Shown here: positions 14,301 through 27,743 of the stretch, piece by piece
How positions within the stretch are numbered: position 1 is the first letter of the stretch
How the letters are laid out: each line of letters opens with the position of its first letter
Origin: Aristolochia californica
Taxonomy: Eukaryota; Streptophyta; Magnoliopsida; Piperales; Aristolochiaceae
Direction: 5' to 3'
DNA length: 64,000 nucleotides
Assembly: GCA_029961685.1 (NCBI GenBank)
Contig: JARWKL010000005.1
Span: forward strand, 17,512,164-17,576,163
Position numbers and translations under genes: made by a program
Notes under the pieces: generated by a model
What the model was told of the DNA's origin: nothing
Seen by the model: only the letters and a program-made list of their open reading frames with translations
The model's database searches: none

Positions 14301-15878
14301 AGAACTAAAAAGGGCTTACAATCCCTAAAAGTTACAGACACTCCTTGGAATTATCTCTCTCTACATTTGTGCATTGTGCATTTCCATTTTAGATGTACTC
14401 ATTTTTCTTAAATAAAAACTTTGAGTTTTCGGTCACCCTTCATCCCGTAAACCAAAAATGCAAATAGATCACCACAAAATGAAAATTTTAGAGTTTATGT
14501 TTGGAAAAATTTTAAAACAATAAAAAATGTAAGTAAAGAAAATCTATTCACACACCACAAATGAACCCAAAAGTTTTGCTGTCCAAGTTTGGGAAATTCC
14601 ACCTGTTCAACCCTAACAGCTTGGAATTTTATAAGAATGAGATTTCTTCCACACATGCTTTAAAAATGGATATGCATGCTTCAAACGCGTTAAAGATGCA
14701 AATCACCTATGGATCAAAAACCTTTTGAAGAGAATGACAAACGTTCATTAAATTCTAAAAGTGAACGTGCGGTGGGATATTTGCCCGAGTCAAACTAGCC
14801 ATTATTTTGCCCATTTACAAAAAGCTGACCTAACGATCATAGATGATTGTAAAGTGATTTATCTTGCGTGACGGGCTATATTACCCTAAGAAATGACTTA
14901 CGGATTGGGAGTCAACACTCAGTTCAAAATTCCCCGACGATTGCGAAACCTGATATATAAGAACTAAAAAGGGCTTACAATCCCTAAAAGTTACAGACAC
15001 TCCTTGGAATTATCTCTCTCTACATTTGTGCATTGTGCATTTCCATTTTAGATGTACTCATTTTTCTTAAATAAAAACTTTGAGTTTTCGGTCACCCTTC
15101 ATCCCGTAAACCAAAAATGCAAATAGATCACCACAAAATGAAAATTTTAGAGTTTATGTTTGGAAAAATTTTAAAACAATAACAAATGTAAGTAAAGAAA
15201 ATCTATTCACACACCACAAATGAACCCAAAAGTTTTGCTGTCCAAGTTTGGGAAATTCCACCAGTTCAACCCTAACAACTTGGAATTTTATAAGAATGAG
15301 ATTTCTTCCACACATGCTTTAAAAATGGATATGCATGCTTCAAACGCGTTAAAGATGCAAATCACCTATGGATCAAAAACCTTTTGAAGAGAATGACAAA
15401 CGTTCATTAAATTCTAAAAGTGAACGTGCGGTGGGATATTTGCCCGAGTCAAACTAGCCATTATTTTGCCCATTTACAAAAAGCTGACCTAACGATCATA
15501 GATGATTGTAAAGTGATTTATCATGCGTTACGGGCTATATTACCCTAAGAAATGACTTACGGATTGGGAGTCAACACTCAGTTCGAAATTCCCCGACGAT
15601 TGCGAAACCTGATATATAAGAACTAAAAAGGGCTTACAATCCCTAAAAGTTATAGACACTCCTTGGAATTATCTCTCTCTACATTTGTGCATTGTGCATT
15701 TCCATTTTAGATGTACTCATTTTTCTTAAATAAAAACTTTGAGTTTTCGGTCTCCCTTCATCCCGTAAACCAAAAATGCAAATAGATCACCACAAAATGA
15801 AAATTTTAGAGTTTATGTTTGGAAAAATTTTAAAACAATAACAAATGTAAGTAAAGAAAATCTATTCACACACCACAA
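5337..15878 (+). repeat. Block of 16 ordinary ~659-bp monomers
   Basis: Starts are 5337, 5996, 6654, 7313, 7972, 8631, 9289, 9948, 10607, 11266, 11925, 12584, 13243, 13902, 14561 and 15220. From about 5720 the diagnostic GCGAAACCTG largely replaces GCAAAACCTG. Variants recur at set distances. CAACTTGG is at 7972 and 11925 (and 15220) and GATTTTAAGG at 8631 and 12584, which is a 3953-bp or six-monomer spacing. ATTCGCAC with CCACCTGTTC is at 11266 and 13243, a three-monomer spacing. These hint at eroded higher-order repeats, but the blocks are not clean enough to delimit. Two adjacent copies share GGTCACCC (near 14434 and 15093). No gene, promoter cluster or inserted element was seen. Confidence 0.9.
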
Positions 15879-17855
15879 ATGAACCCAAAATTTTTGCTGT
15901 CCAAGTTTGGGAAATTCCACCAGTTCAACCCTAACAGCTTGGAATTTTATAAGAATGAGATTTCTTCCACACATGCTTTAAAAATGGATATGCATGCTTC
16001 AAACGCGTTAAAGAAGCAAATCACCTATGGATCAAAAACCTTTTGAAGAGAATGACAAACGTTCATTAAATTCTAAAAGTGAACGTGCGGTGGGATATTT
16101 GCCCGAGTCAAACTAGCCATTATTTTGCCCATTTACAAAAAGCTGACCTAACGATCATAGATGATTGTAAAGTGATTTATCATGCGTTACGGGCTATATT
16201 ACCCTAAGAAATGACTTACGGATTGGGAGTCAACACTCAGTTCGAAATTCCCCGACGATTGCGAAACCTGATATATAAGAACTAAAAAGGGCTTACAATC
16301 CCTAAAAGTTATAGACACTCCTTGGAATTATCTCTCTCTACATTTGTGCATTGTGCATTTCCATTTTAGATGTACTCATTTTTCTTAAATAAAAACTTTG
16401 AGTTTTCGGTCTCCCTTCATCCCGTAAACCAAAAATGCAAATAGATCACCACAAAATGAAAATTTTAGAGTTTATGTTTGGAAAAATTTTAAAACAATAA
16501 CAAATGTAAGTAAAGAAAATCTATTCACACACCACAAATGAACCCAAAATTTTTGCTGTCCAAGTTTGGGAAATTCCACCAGTTCAACCCTAACAGCTTG
16601 GAATTTTATAAGAATGAGATTTCTTCCACACATGCTTTAAAAATGGATATGCATGCTTCAAACGCGTTAAAGATGCAAATCACCTATGGATCAAAAACCT
16701 TTTGAAGAGAATGACAAACGTTCATTAAATTCTAAAAGTGAACGTGCGGTGGGATATTTGCCCGAGTCAAACTAGCCATTATTTTGCCCATTTACAAAAA
16801 GCTGACCTAACGATCATAGATGATTGTAAAGTGATTTATCATGCGTTACGGGCTATATTACCCTAAGAAATGACTTACGGATTGGGAGTCAACACTCAGT
16901 TCAAAATTCCCCGACGATTGCGAAACCTGATATATAAGAACTAAAAAGGGCTTACAATCCCTAAAAGTTACAGACACTCCTTGGAATTATCTCTCTCTAC
17001 ATTTGTGCATTGTGCATTTCCATTTTAGATGTACTCATTTTTCTTAACTAAAAACTTTGAGTTTTCGGTCTCCCTTCATCCCGTAAACCAAAAATGCAAA
17101 TAGATCACCACAAAATGAAAATTTTAGAGTTTATGTTTGGAAAAATTTTAAAACAATAACAAATGTAAGTAAAGAAAATCTATTCACACACCACAAATGA
17201 ACCCAAAAGTTTTGTTGTCCATGTTTGGGAAATTCCACCAGTTCAACCCTAACAGCTTGGAATTTTATAAGAATGAGATTTCTTCCACACATGCTTTAAA
17301 AATGGACATGCATGCTTCAAACGCGTTAAAGATGCAAATCACCTATGGATCAAAAACCTTTTGAAGAGAATGACAAACGTTCATTAAATTCTAAAAGTGA
17401 ACGTGCGGTGGGATATTTGCCCGAGTCAAACTAGCCATTATTTTGCCCATTTACAAAAAGCTGACCTAACGATCATAGATGATTTTAAAGTGATTTATCA
17501 TGCGTTACGGGCTATATTACCCTAAGAAATGACTTACGGATTGGGAGTCAACACTCAGTTCAAAATTCCCCGACGATTGCGAAACCTGATATATAAGAAC
17601 TAAGAAGGGCTTACAATCCCTAAAAGTTACAGACACTCCTTGGAATTATCTCTCTCTACATTTGTGCATTGTGCATTTCCATTTTAGATGTACTCATTTT
17701 TCTTAAATAAAAACTTTGAGTTTTCGGTCTCCCTTCATCCCGTAAACCAAAAATGCAAATAGATCACCACAAAATGAAAATTTTAGAGTTTATGTTTGGA
17801 AAAATTTTAAAACAATAACAAATGTAAGTAAAGAAAATCTATTCACACACCACAA
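15879..17855 (+). repeat. Trimer higher-order repeat, copy 1 (1977 bp)
   Basis: Three monomers (15879, 16538, 17197) form a set repeated immediately downstream at exactly +1977. Diagnostic variants in order are: CCAAAATTTTTGCTG and AAGAAGCAAATC in the first; CCAAAATTTTTGCTG and CTTAACTAAAAAC in the second; GTTGTCCATG, GGACATGC, GATTTTAAAG and CTAAGAAGGG in the third. Confidence 0.85.
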
Positions 17856-19832
17856 ATGAACCCAAAATTTTTGCTGTCCAAGTTTGGGAAATTCCACCAG
17901 TTCAACCCTAACAGCTTGGAATTTTATAAGAATGAGATTTCTTCCACACATGCTTTAAAAATGGATATGCATGCTTCAAACGCGTTAAAGAAGCAAATCA
18001 CCTATGGATCAAAAACCTTTTGAAGAGAATGACAAACGTTCATTAAATTCTAAAAGTGAACGTGCGGTGGGATATTTGCCCGAGTCAAACTAGCCATTAT
18101 TTTGCCCATTTACAAAAAGCTGACCTAATGATCATAGATGATTGTAAAGTGATTTATCATGCGTTACGGGCTATATTACCCTAAGAAATGACTTACGGAT
18201 TGGGAGTCAACACTCAGTTCGAAATTCCCCGACGATTGCGAAACCTGATATATAAGAACTAAAAAGGGCTTACAATCCCTAAAAGTTATAGACACTCCTT
18301 GGAATTATCTCTCTCTACATTTGTGCATTGTGCATTTCCATTTTAGATGTACTCATTTTTCTTAAATAAAAACTTTGAGTTTTCGGTCTCCCTTCATCCC
18401 GTAAACCAAAAATGCAAATAGATCACCACAAAATGAAAATTTTAGAGTTTATGTTTGGAAAAATTTTAAAACAATAACAAATGTAAGTAAAGAAAATCTA
18501 TTCACACACCACAAATGAACCCAAAATTTTTGCTGTCCAAGTTTGGGAAATTCCACCAGTTCAACCCTAACAGCTTGGAATTTTATAAGAATGAGATTTC
18601 TTCCACACATGCTTTAAAAATGGATATGCATGCTTCAAACGCGTTAAAGATGCAAATCACCTATGGATCAAAAACCTTTTGAAGAGAATGACAAACGTTC
18701 ATTAAATTCTAAAAGTGAACGTGCGGTGGGATATTTGCCCGAGTCAAACTAGCCATTATTTTGCCCATTTACAAAAAGCTGACCTAACGATCATAGATGA
18801 TTGTAAAGTGATTTATCATGCGTTACGGGCTATATTACCCTAAGAAATGACTTACGGATTGGGAGTCAACACTCATTTCAAAATTCCCCGACGATTGCGA
18901 AACCTGATATATAAGAACTAAAAAGGGCTTACAATCCCTAAAAGTTACAGACACTCCTTGGAATTATCTCTCTCTACATTTGTGCATTGTGCATTTCCAT
19001 TTTAGATGTACTCATTTTTCTTAACTAAAAACTTTGAGTTTTCGGTCTCCCTTCATCCCGTAAACCAAAAATGCAAATAGATCACCACAAAATGAAAATT
19101 TTAGAGTTTATGTTTGGAAAAATTTTAAAACAATAACAAATGTAAGTAAAGAAAATCTATTCACACACCACAAATGAACCCAAAAGTTTTGTTGTCCATG
19201 TTTGGGAAATTCCACCAGTTCAACCCTAACAGCTTGGAATTTTATAAGAATGAGATTTCTTCCACACATGCTTTAAAAATGGACATGCATGCTTCAAACG
19301 CGTTAAAGATGCAAATCACCTATGGATCAAAAACCTTTTGAAGAGAATGACAAACGTTCATTAAATTCTAAAAGTGAACGTGCGGTGGGATATTTGCCCG
19401 AGTCAAACTAGCCATTATTTTGCCCATTTACAAAAAGCTGACCTAACGATCATAGATGATTTTAAAGTGATTTATCATGCGTTACGGGCTATATTACCCT
19501 AAGAAATGACTTACGGATTGGGAGTCAACACTCAGTTCAAAATTCCCCGACGATTGCGAAACCTGATATATAAGAACTAAGAAGGGCTTACAATCCCTAA
19601 AAGTTACAGACACTCCTTGGAATTATCTCTCTCTACATTTGTGCATTGTGCATTTCCATTTTAGATGTACTCATTTTTCTTAAATAAAAACTTTGAGTTT
19701 TCGGTCTCCCTTCATCCCGTAAACCAAAAATGCAAATAGATCACCACAAAATGAAAATTTTAGAGTTTATGTTTGGAAAAATTTTAAAACAATAACAAAT
19801 GTAAGTAAAGAAAATCTATTCACACACCACAA
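17856..19832 (+). repeat. Trimer higher-order repeat, copy 2 (1977 bp)
   Basis: Monomers 17856, 18515 and 19174 repeat all the diagnostic variants of the preceding trimer. I noticed two differences from copy 1: CCTAATGATC near 18126 (copy 1 has CCTAACGATC) and ACTCATTTC near 18875 (copy 1 has ACTCAGTTC). The duplication is therefore fairly recent but not brand new. Confidence 0.85.
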
Positions 19833-21810
19833 ATGAACCCAAAAGTTTTGCTGTCCAAGTTTGGGAAATTCCACCAGTTCAACCCTAACAGATTGGAATT
19901 TTATAAGAATGAGATTTCTTCCACACATGCTTTAAAAATGGACATGCATGCTTCAAACGCGTTAAAGATGCAAATCACCTATGGATCAAAAACCTTTTGA
20001 AGAGAATGACAAACGTTCATTAAATTCTAAAAGTGAACGTGCGGTGGGATATTTGCCCGAGTCAAACTAGCCATTATTTTGCCCATTTACAAAAAGCTGA
20101 CCTAACGATCATAGATGATTGTAAAGTGATTTATCATGCGTTACGGGCTATATTACCCTAAGAAATGACTTACGGATTGGGAGTCAACACTCAGTTCAAA
20201 ATTCCCCGACGATTTCGAAACCTGATATATAAGAACTAAAAAGGGCTTACAATCCCTAAAAGTTACAGACACTCCTTGGAATTATCTCTCTCTACATTTG
20301 TGCATTGTGCATTTCCATTTTAGATGTACTCATTTTTTTTAAATAAAAACTTTGAGTTTTCGGTCTCCCTTCATCCCGTAAACCAAAAATGCAAATAGAT
20401 CACCACAAAATGAAAATTTTAGAGTTTATGTTTGGAAAAATTTTAAAACAATAACAAATGTAAGTAAAGAAAATCTATTCACACACCACAAATGAACCCA
20501 AAAGTTTTGTTGTCCAAGTTTGGGAAATTCCACCAGTTCAACCCTAACAGCTTGGAATTTTATAAGAATGAGATTTCTTCCACACATGCTTTAAAAATGG
20601 ACATGCATGCTTCAAACGCGTTAAAGATGCAAATCACCTATGGATCAAAAACCTTTTGAAGAGAATGATAAACGTTCATTAAATTCTAAAAGTGAACGTG
20701 CGGTGGGATATTTGCCCGAGTCAAACTAGCCATTATTTTGCCCATTTACAAAAAGCTGACCTAACGATCATAGATGATTTTAAAGTGATTTATCATGCGT
20801 TACGGGCTATATTACCCTAAGAAATGACTTACGGATTGGGAGTCAACACTCAGTTCAAAATTCCCCGACGATTGCGAAACCTGATATATAAGAACTAAGA
20901 AGGGCTTACAATCCCTAAAAGTTACAGACACTCCTTGGAATTATCTCTCTCTACATTTGTGCATTGTGCATTTCCATTTTAGATGTACTCATTTTTCTTA
21001 AATAAAAACTTTGAGTTTTCGGTCTCCCTTCATCCCGTAAACCAAAAATGCAAATAGATCACCTCAAAATGAAAATTTTAGAGTTTATGTTTGGAAAAAT
21101 TTTAAAACAATAACAAATGTAAGTAAAGAAAATCTATTCACACACCACAAATGAACCCAAAAGTTTTGCTGTCCAAGTTTGGGAAATTCCACCAGTTCAA
21201 CCCTAACAGCTTGGAATTTTATAAGAATGAGATTTCTTCCACACATGCTTTAAAAATGGATATGCATGCTTCAAACGCGTTAAAGATGCAAATCACCTAT
21301 GGATCAAAAACCTTTTGAAGAGAATGACAAACGTTCATTAAATTCTAAAAGTGAACGTGCGGTGGGATATTTGCCCGAGTCAAACTAGCCATTATTTTGC
21401 CCATTTACAAAAAGCTGACCTAACGATCATAGATGATTGTAAAGTGATTTATCATGCGTTACGGGCTATATTACCCTAAGAAATGACTTACGGATTGGGA
21501 GTCAACACTCAGTTCAAAATTCCCCGACGATTGCGAAACCTGATATATAAGAACTAAAAAGGGCTTACAATCCCTAAAAGTTACAGACACTCCTTGGAAT
21601 TATCTCTCTCTACATTTGTGCATTGTGCATTTCCATTTTAGATGTACTAATTTTTCTTAAATAAAAACTTTGAGTTTTCGGTCTCCCTTCATCCCGTAAA
21701 CCAAAAATGCAAATAGATCACCACAAAATGAAAATTTTAGAGTTTATGTTTGGAAAAATTTTAAAACAATAACAAATGTAAGTAAAGAAAAATCTATTCA
21801 CACACCACAA
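19833..21810 (+). repeat. Three ordinary monomers after the trimer
   Basis: Monomers start at 19833, 20492 and 21151. Copy 20492 carries GTTGTCC, GGACATGC, GATTTTAAAG and CTAAGAAGGG, so it is related to the third trimer member and may mark an older duplication. Copy 21151 is close to the array consensus apart from TACTAATTTTT. Its right end is 660 bp because of an extra A in AAGAAAAATCT, the first appearance of that variant. Confidence 0.85.
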
Positions 21811-24447
21811 ATGAACCCAAAAGTTTTGTTGTCCAAGTTTGGAAAATTCCACCAGTTCAACCCTAACAGCTTGGAATTTTATAAGAATGAGATTTCTTCC
21901 ACACATGCTTTAAAAATGGATATGCATGCTTCAAACGCGTTAAAGATGCAAATCACCTATGGATCAAAAACCTTTTGAAGAGAATGACAAACGTTCATTA
22001 AATTCTAAAAGTGAACGTGCGGTGGGATATTTGCCCCAGTCAAACTAGCCATTATTTTGCCCATTTACAAAAAGCTGACCTAACGATCATAGATGATTGT
22101 AAAGTGATTTATCATGCGTTACGGGCTATATTACCCTAAGAAATGACTTACGGATTGGGAGTCAACACTCAGTTCAAAATTCCCCGACGATTGCGAAACC
22201 TGATATATAAGAACTAAAAAGGGCTTACAATCCCTAAAAGTTACAGACACTCCTTGGAATTATCTCTCTCTACATTTGTGCATTGTGCATTTCCATTTTA
22301 GATGTACTCATTTTTCTTAAATAAAAACTTTGAGTTTTCGGTCTCCCTTCATCCCGTAAACCAAAAATGCAAATAGATCACCACAAAATGAAAATTTTAG
22401 AGTTTATGTTTGGAAAAATTTTAAAACAATAACAAATGTAAGTAAAGAAAATCTATTCACACACCACAAATGAACCCAAAAGTTTTGTTGTCCTTGTTTG
22501 GGAAATTCCACCAGTTCAACCCTAACAGCTCGAAATTTTATAAGAATGAGATTTCTTCCACACATGCTTTAAAAATAGATATGCATGCTTCAAACGCGTT
22601 AAAGATGCAAATCACCTATGGATCAAAAACCTTTTGAAGAGAATGACAAACGTTCATTAAATTCTAAAAGTGAACGTGCGGTGGGATATTTGCCCGAGTC
22701 AAACTAGCCATTATTTTGCCCATTTACAAAAAGCTGACCTAACGATCATAGATGATTGTAAAGTGATTTATCATGCGTTACGGGCTATATTACCCTAAGA
22801 AATGACTTACGGATTGGGAGTCAACACTCAGTTCAAAATTCCCCGACGATTGCGAAACCTGATATATAAGAACTAAAAAGGGCTTACAATCCCTAAAAGT
22901 TACAGACACTCCTTGGAATTATCTCTCTCTACATTTGTGCATTGTGCATTTCCATTTTAGATGTACTCATTTTTCTTAAATAAAAACTTTGAGTTTTCGG
23001 TCTCCCTTCATCCCGTAAACCAAAAATGCAAATAGATCACCACAAAATGAAAATTTTAGAGTTTATGTTTGGAAAAATTTTAAAACAATAACAAATGTAA
23101 GTAAAGAAAAATCTATTCACACACCACAAATGAACCCAAAAGTTTTGCTGTCCAAGTTTGGAAAATTCCACCAGTTCAACCCTAACAGCTTGGAATTTTA
23201 TAAGAATGAGATTTCTTCCACACATGCTTTAAAAATGGATATGCATGCTTCAAACGCGTTAAAGATGCAAATCACCTATGGATCAAAAACCTTTTGAAGA
23301 GAATGACAAACGTTCATTAAATTCTAAAAGTGAACGTGCGGTGGGATATTTGCCCGAGTCAAACTAGCCATTATTTTGCCCATTTACAAAAAGCTGACCT
23401 AACGATCATAGATGATTGTAAAGTGATTTATCATGCGTTACGGGCTATATTACCCTAAGAAATGACTTACGGATTGGGAGTCAACACTCAGTTCAAAATT
23501 CCCCGACGATTGCGAAACCTGATATATAAGAACTAAAAAGGGCTTACAATCCCTAAAAGTTACAGACACTCCTTGGAATTATCTCTCTCTACATTTGTGC
23601 ATTGTGCATTTCCATTTTAGATGTTCTCATTTTTCTTAAATAAAAACTTTGAGTTTTCGGTCTCCCTTCATCCCGTAAACCAAAAATGCAAATAGATCAC
23701 CACAAAATGAAAATTTTAGAGTTTATGTTTGGAAAAATTTTAAAACAATAACAAATGTAAGAAAAGAAAATCTATTCACACACCACAAATGAACCCAAAA
23801 GTTTTGCTGTCCAAGTTTGGGAAATTCCACCAGTTCAACCCTAACAGCTCGGAATTTTATAAGAATGAGATTTCTTCCTCACATGCTTTAAAAATGGATA
23901 TGCATGCTTCAAACGCGTTAAAGATGCAAATCACCTATGGATCAAAAACCTTTTGAAGAGAATGACAAACGTTCATTAAATTCTAAAAGTGAACGTGCGG
24001 TGGGATATTTGCCCGAGTCAAACTAGCCATTATTTTGCCCATTTACAAAAAGCTGACCTAACGATCATAGATGATTGTAAAGTGATTTATCATGCGTTAC
24101 GGGCTATATTACCCTAAGAAATGACTTACGGATTGGGAGTCAACACTCAGTTCAAAATTCCCCGACGATTGCGAAACCTGATATATAAGAACTAAAAAGG
24201 GCTTACAATCCCTAAAAGTTACAGACACTCCTTGGAATTATCTCTCTCTACATTTGTGCATTGTGCATTTCCATTTTAGATGTTCTCATTTTTCTTAAAT
24301 AAAAACTTTGAGTTTTCGGTCTCCCTTCATCCCGTAAACCAAAAATGCAAATAGATCACCACAAAATGAAAATTTTAGAGTTTATGTTTGGAAAAATTTT
24401 AAAACAATAACAAATGTAAGAAAAGAAAATCTATTCACACACCACAA
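21811..24447 (+). repeat. Tetramer higher-order repeat B-C-D-E, copy 1 (2637 bp)
   Basis: Monomer types, in my labels: B (21811: GTTGTCCAAG, TTTGGAAAAT, GCCCCAGTC), C (22470: GTTGTCC, AGCTCGAAAT, AAAATAGATATG), D (23130: preceded by AAAAATCT, TTTGGAAAAT, GATGTTCTC) and E (23789: preceded by GTAAGAAAAG, AGCTCGGAAT, TTCCTCACATG, GATGTTCTC). The same order restarts at 24448. Copy 1 differs in C (CCTTGTTTGG where later copies have CCATGTTTGG). Confidence 0.88.
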
Positions 24448-27084
24448 ATGAACCCAAAAGTTTTGTTGTCCAAGTTTGGAAAATTCCACCAGTTCAACCC
24501 TAACAGCTTGGAATTTTATAAGAATGAGATTTCTTCCACACATGCTTTAAAAATGGATATGCATGCTTCAAACGCGTTAAAGATGCAAATCACCTATGGA
24601 TCAAAAACCTTTTGAAGAGAATGACAAACGTTCATTAAATTCTAAAAGTGAACGTGCGGTGGGATATTTGCCCCAGTCAAACTAGCCATTATTTTGCCCA
24701 TTTACAAAAAGCTGACCTAACGATCATAGATGATTGTAAAGTGATTTATCATGCGTTACGGGCTATATTACCCTAAGAAATGACTTACGGATTGGGAGTC
24801 AACACTCAGTTCAAAATTCCCCGACGATTGCGAAACCTGATATATAAGAACTAAAAAGGGCTTACAATCCCTAAAAGTTACAGACACTCCTTGGAATTAT
24901 CTCTCTCTACATTTGTGCATTGTGCATTTCCATTTTAGATGTACTCATTTTTCTTAAATAAAAACTTTGAGTTTTCGGTCTCCCTTCATCCCGTAAACCA
25001 AAAATGCAAATAGATCACCACAAAATGAAAATTTTAGAGTTTATGTTTGGAAAAATTTTAAAACAATAACAAATGTAAGTAAAGAAAATCTATTCACACA
25101 CCACAAATGAACCCAAAAGTTTTGTTGTCCATGTTTGGGAAATTCCACCAGTTCAACCCTAACAGCTCGAAATTTTATAAGAATGAGATTTCTTCCACAC
25201 ATGCTTTAAAAATAGATATGCATGCTTCAAACGCGTTAAAGATGCAAATCACCTATGGATCAAAAACCTTTTGAAGAGAATGACAAACGTTCATTAAATT
25301 CTAAAAGTGAACGTGCGGTGGGATATTTGCCCGAGTCAAACTAGCCATTATTTTGCCCATTTACAAAAAGCTGACCTAACGATCATAGATGATTGTAAAG
25401 TGATTTATCATGCGTTACGGGCTATATTACCCTAAGAAATGACTTACGGATTGGGAGTCAACACTCAGTTCAAAATTCCCCGACGATTGCGAAACCTGAT
25501 ATATAAGAACTAAAAAGGGCTTACAATCCCTAAAAGTTACAGACACTCCTTGGAATTATCTCTCTCTACATTTGTGCATTGTGCATTTCCATTTTAGATG
25601 TACTCATTTTTCTTAAATAAAAACTTTGAGTTTTCGGTCTCCCTTCATCCCGTAAACCAAAAATGCAAATAGATCACCACAAAATGAAAATTTTAGAGTT
25701 TATGTTTGGAAAAATTTTAAAACAATAACAAATGTAAGTAAAGAAAAATCTATTCACACACCACAAATGAACCCAAAAGTTTTGCTGTCCAAGTTTGGAA
25801 AATTCCACCAGTTCAACCCTAACAGCTTGGAATTTTATAAGAATGAGATTTCTTCCACACATGCTTTAAAAATGGATATGCATGCTTCAAACGCGTTAAA
25901 GATGCAAATCACCTATGGATCAAAAACCTTTTGAAGAGAATGACAAACGTTCATTAAATTCTAAAAGTGAACGTGCGGTGGGATATTTGCCCGAGTCAAA
26001 CTAGCCATTATTTTGCCCATTTACAAAAAGCTGACCTAACGATCATAGATGATTGTAAAGTGATTTATCATGCGTTACGGGCTATATTACCCTAAGAAAT
26101 GACTTACGGATTGGGAGTCAACACTCAGTTCAAAATTCCCCGACGATTGCGAAACCTGATATATAAGAACTAAAAAGGGCTTACAATCCCTAAAAGTTAC
26201 AGACACTCCTTGGAATTATCTCTCTCTACATTTGTGCATTGTGCATTTCCATTTTAGATGTTCTCATTTTTCTTAAATAAAAACTTTGAGTTTTCGGTCT
26301 CCCTTCATCCCGTAAACCAAAAATGCAAATAGATCACCACAAAATGAAAATTTTAGAGTTTATGTTTGGAAAAATTTTAAAACAATAACAAATGTAAGAA
26401 AAGAAAATCTATTCACACACCACAAATGAACCCAAAAGTTTTGCTGTCCAAGTTTGGGAAATTCCACCAGTTCAACCCTAACAGCTCGGAATTTTATAAG
26501 AATGAGATTTCTTCCTCACATGCTTTAAAAATGGATATGCATGCTTCAAACGCGTTAAAGATGCAAATCACCTATGGATCAAAAACCTTTTGAAGAGAAT
26601 GACAAACGTTCATTAAATTCTAAAAGTGAACGTGCGGTGGGATATTTGCCCGAGTCAAACTAGCCATTATTTTGCCCATTTACAAAAAGCTGACCTAACG
26701 ATCATAGATGATTGTAAAGTGATTTATCATGCGTTACGGGCTATATTACCCTAAGAAATGACTTACGGATTGGGAGTCAACACTCAGTTCAAAATTCCCC
26801 GACGATTGCGAAACCTGATATATAAGAACTAAAAAGGGCTTACAATCCCTAAAAGTTACAGACACTCCTTGGAATTATCTCTCTCTACATTTGTGCATTG
26901 TGCATTTCCATTTTAGATGTTCTCATTTTTCTTAAATAAAAACTTTGAGTTTTCGGTCTCCCTTCATCCCGTAAACCAAAAATGCAAATAGATCACCACA
27001 AAATGAAAATTTTAGAGTTTATGTTTGGAAAAATTTTAAAACAATAACAAATGTAAGAAAAGAAAATCTATTCACACACCACAA
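24448..27084 (+). repeat. Tetramer higher-order repeat B-C-D-E, copy 2 (2637 bp)
   Basis: Monomers 24448 (B), 25107 (C), 25767 (D) and 26426 (E) carry the full type-specific variant set. The shift from copy 1 is exactly 2637 bp for B and C. This tetramer also lies inside the first 7911-bp block and recurs at 32359-34995. Confidence 0.88.
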
Positions 27085-27743
27085 ATGAACCCAAAAGTTT
27101 TGCTGTCCAAGTTTGGGAAATTCCACCAGTTCAACCCTAACAGCTCGGAATTTTATAAGAATGAGATTTCTTCCTCACATGCTTTAAAAATGGATATGCA
27201 TGCTTCAAACGCGTTAAAGATGCAAATCACCTATGGATCAAAAACCTTTTGAAGAGAATGACAAACGTTCATTAAATTCTAAAAGTGAACGTGCGGTGGG
27301 ATATTTGCCCCAGTCAAACTAGCCATTATTTTGCCCATTTACAAAAAGCTGACCTAACGATCATAGATGATTGTAAAGTGATTTATCATGCGTTACGGGC
27401 TATATTACCCTAAGAAATGACTTACGGATTGGGAGTCAACACTCAGTTCAAAATTCCCCGACGATTGCGAAACCTGATATATAAGAACTAAAAAGGGCTT
27501 GCAATCCCTAAAAGTTACAGACACTCCTTGGAATTATCTCTCTCTACATTTGTGCATTGTGCATTTCCATTTTAGATGTACTCATTTTTCTTAAATAAAA
27601 ACTTTGAGTTTTCGGTCTCCCTTCATCCCGTAAACCAAAAATGCAAATAGATCACCACAAAATGAAAATTTTAGAGTTTATGTTTGGAAAAATTTTAAAA
27701 CAATAACAAATGTAAGTAAAGAAAATCTATTCACACACCACAA
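27085..27743 (+). repeat. Chimeric monomer, E-type left part and B-type right part
   Basis: The left part has type E markers (preceded by GTAAGAAAAG, then AGCTCGGAAT and TTCCTCACATG). From about 27308 it carries type B's GCCCCAGTC, and after that the ordinary GATGTACTC followed by a C monomer, as B would have. It is the expected product of unequal exchange between an E and a B monomer, with the crossover roughly between 27170 and 27307. It also has a private GGGCTTGCAATC near 27498. Its duplicate is at 34996-35654. Confidence 0.82.
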
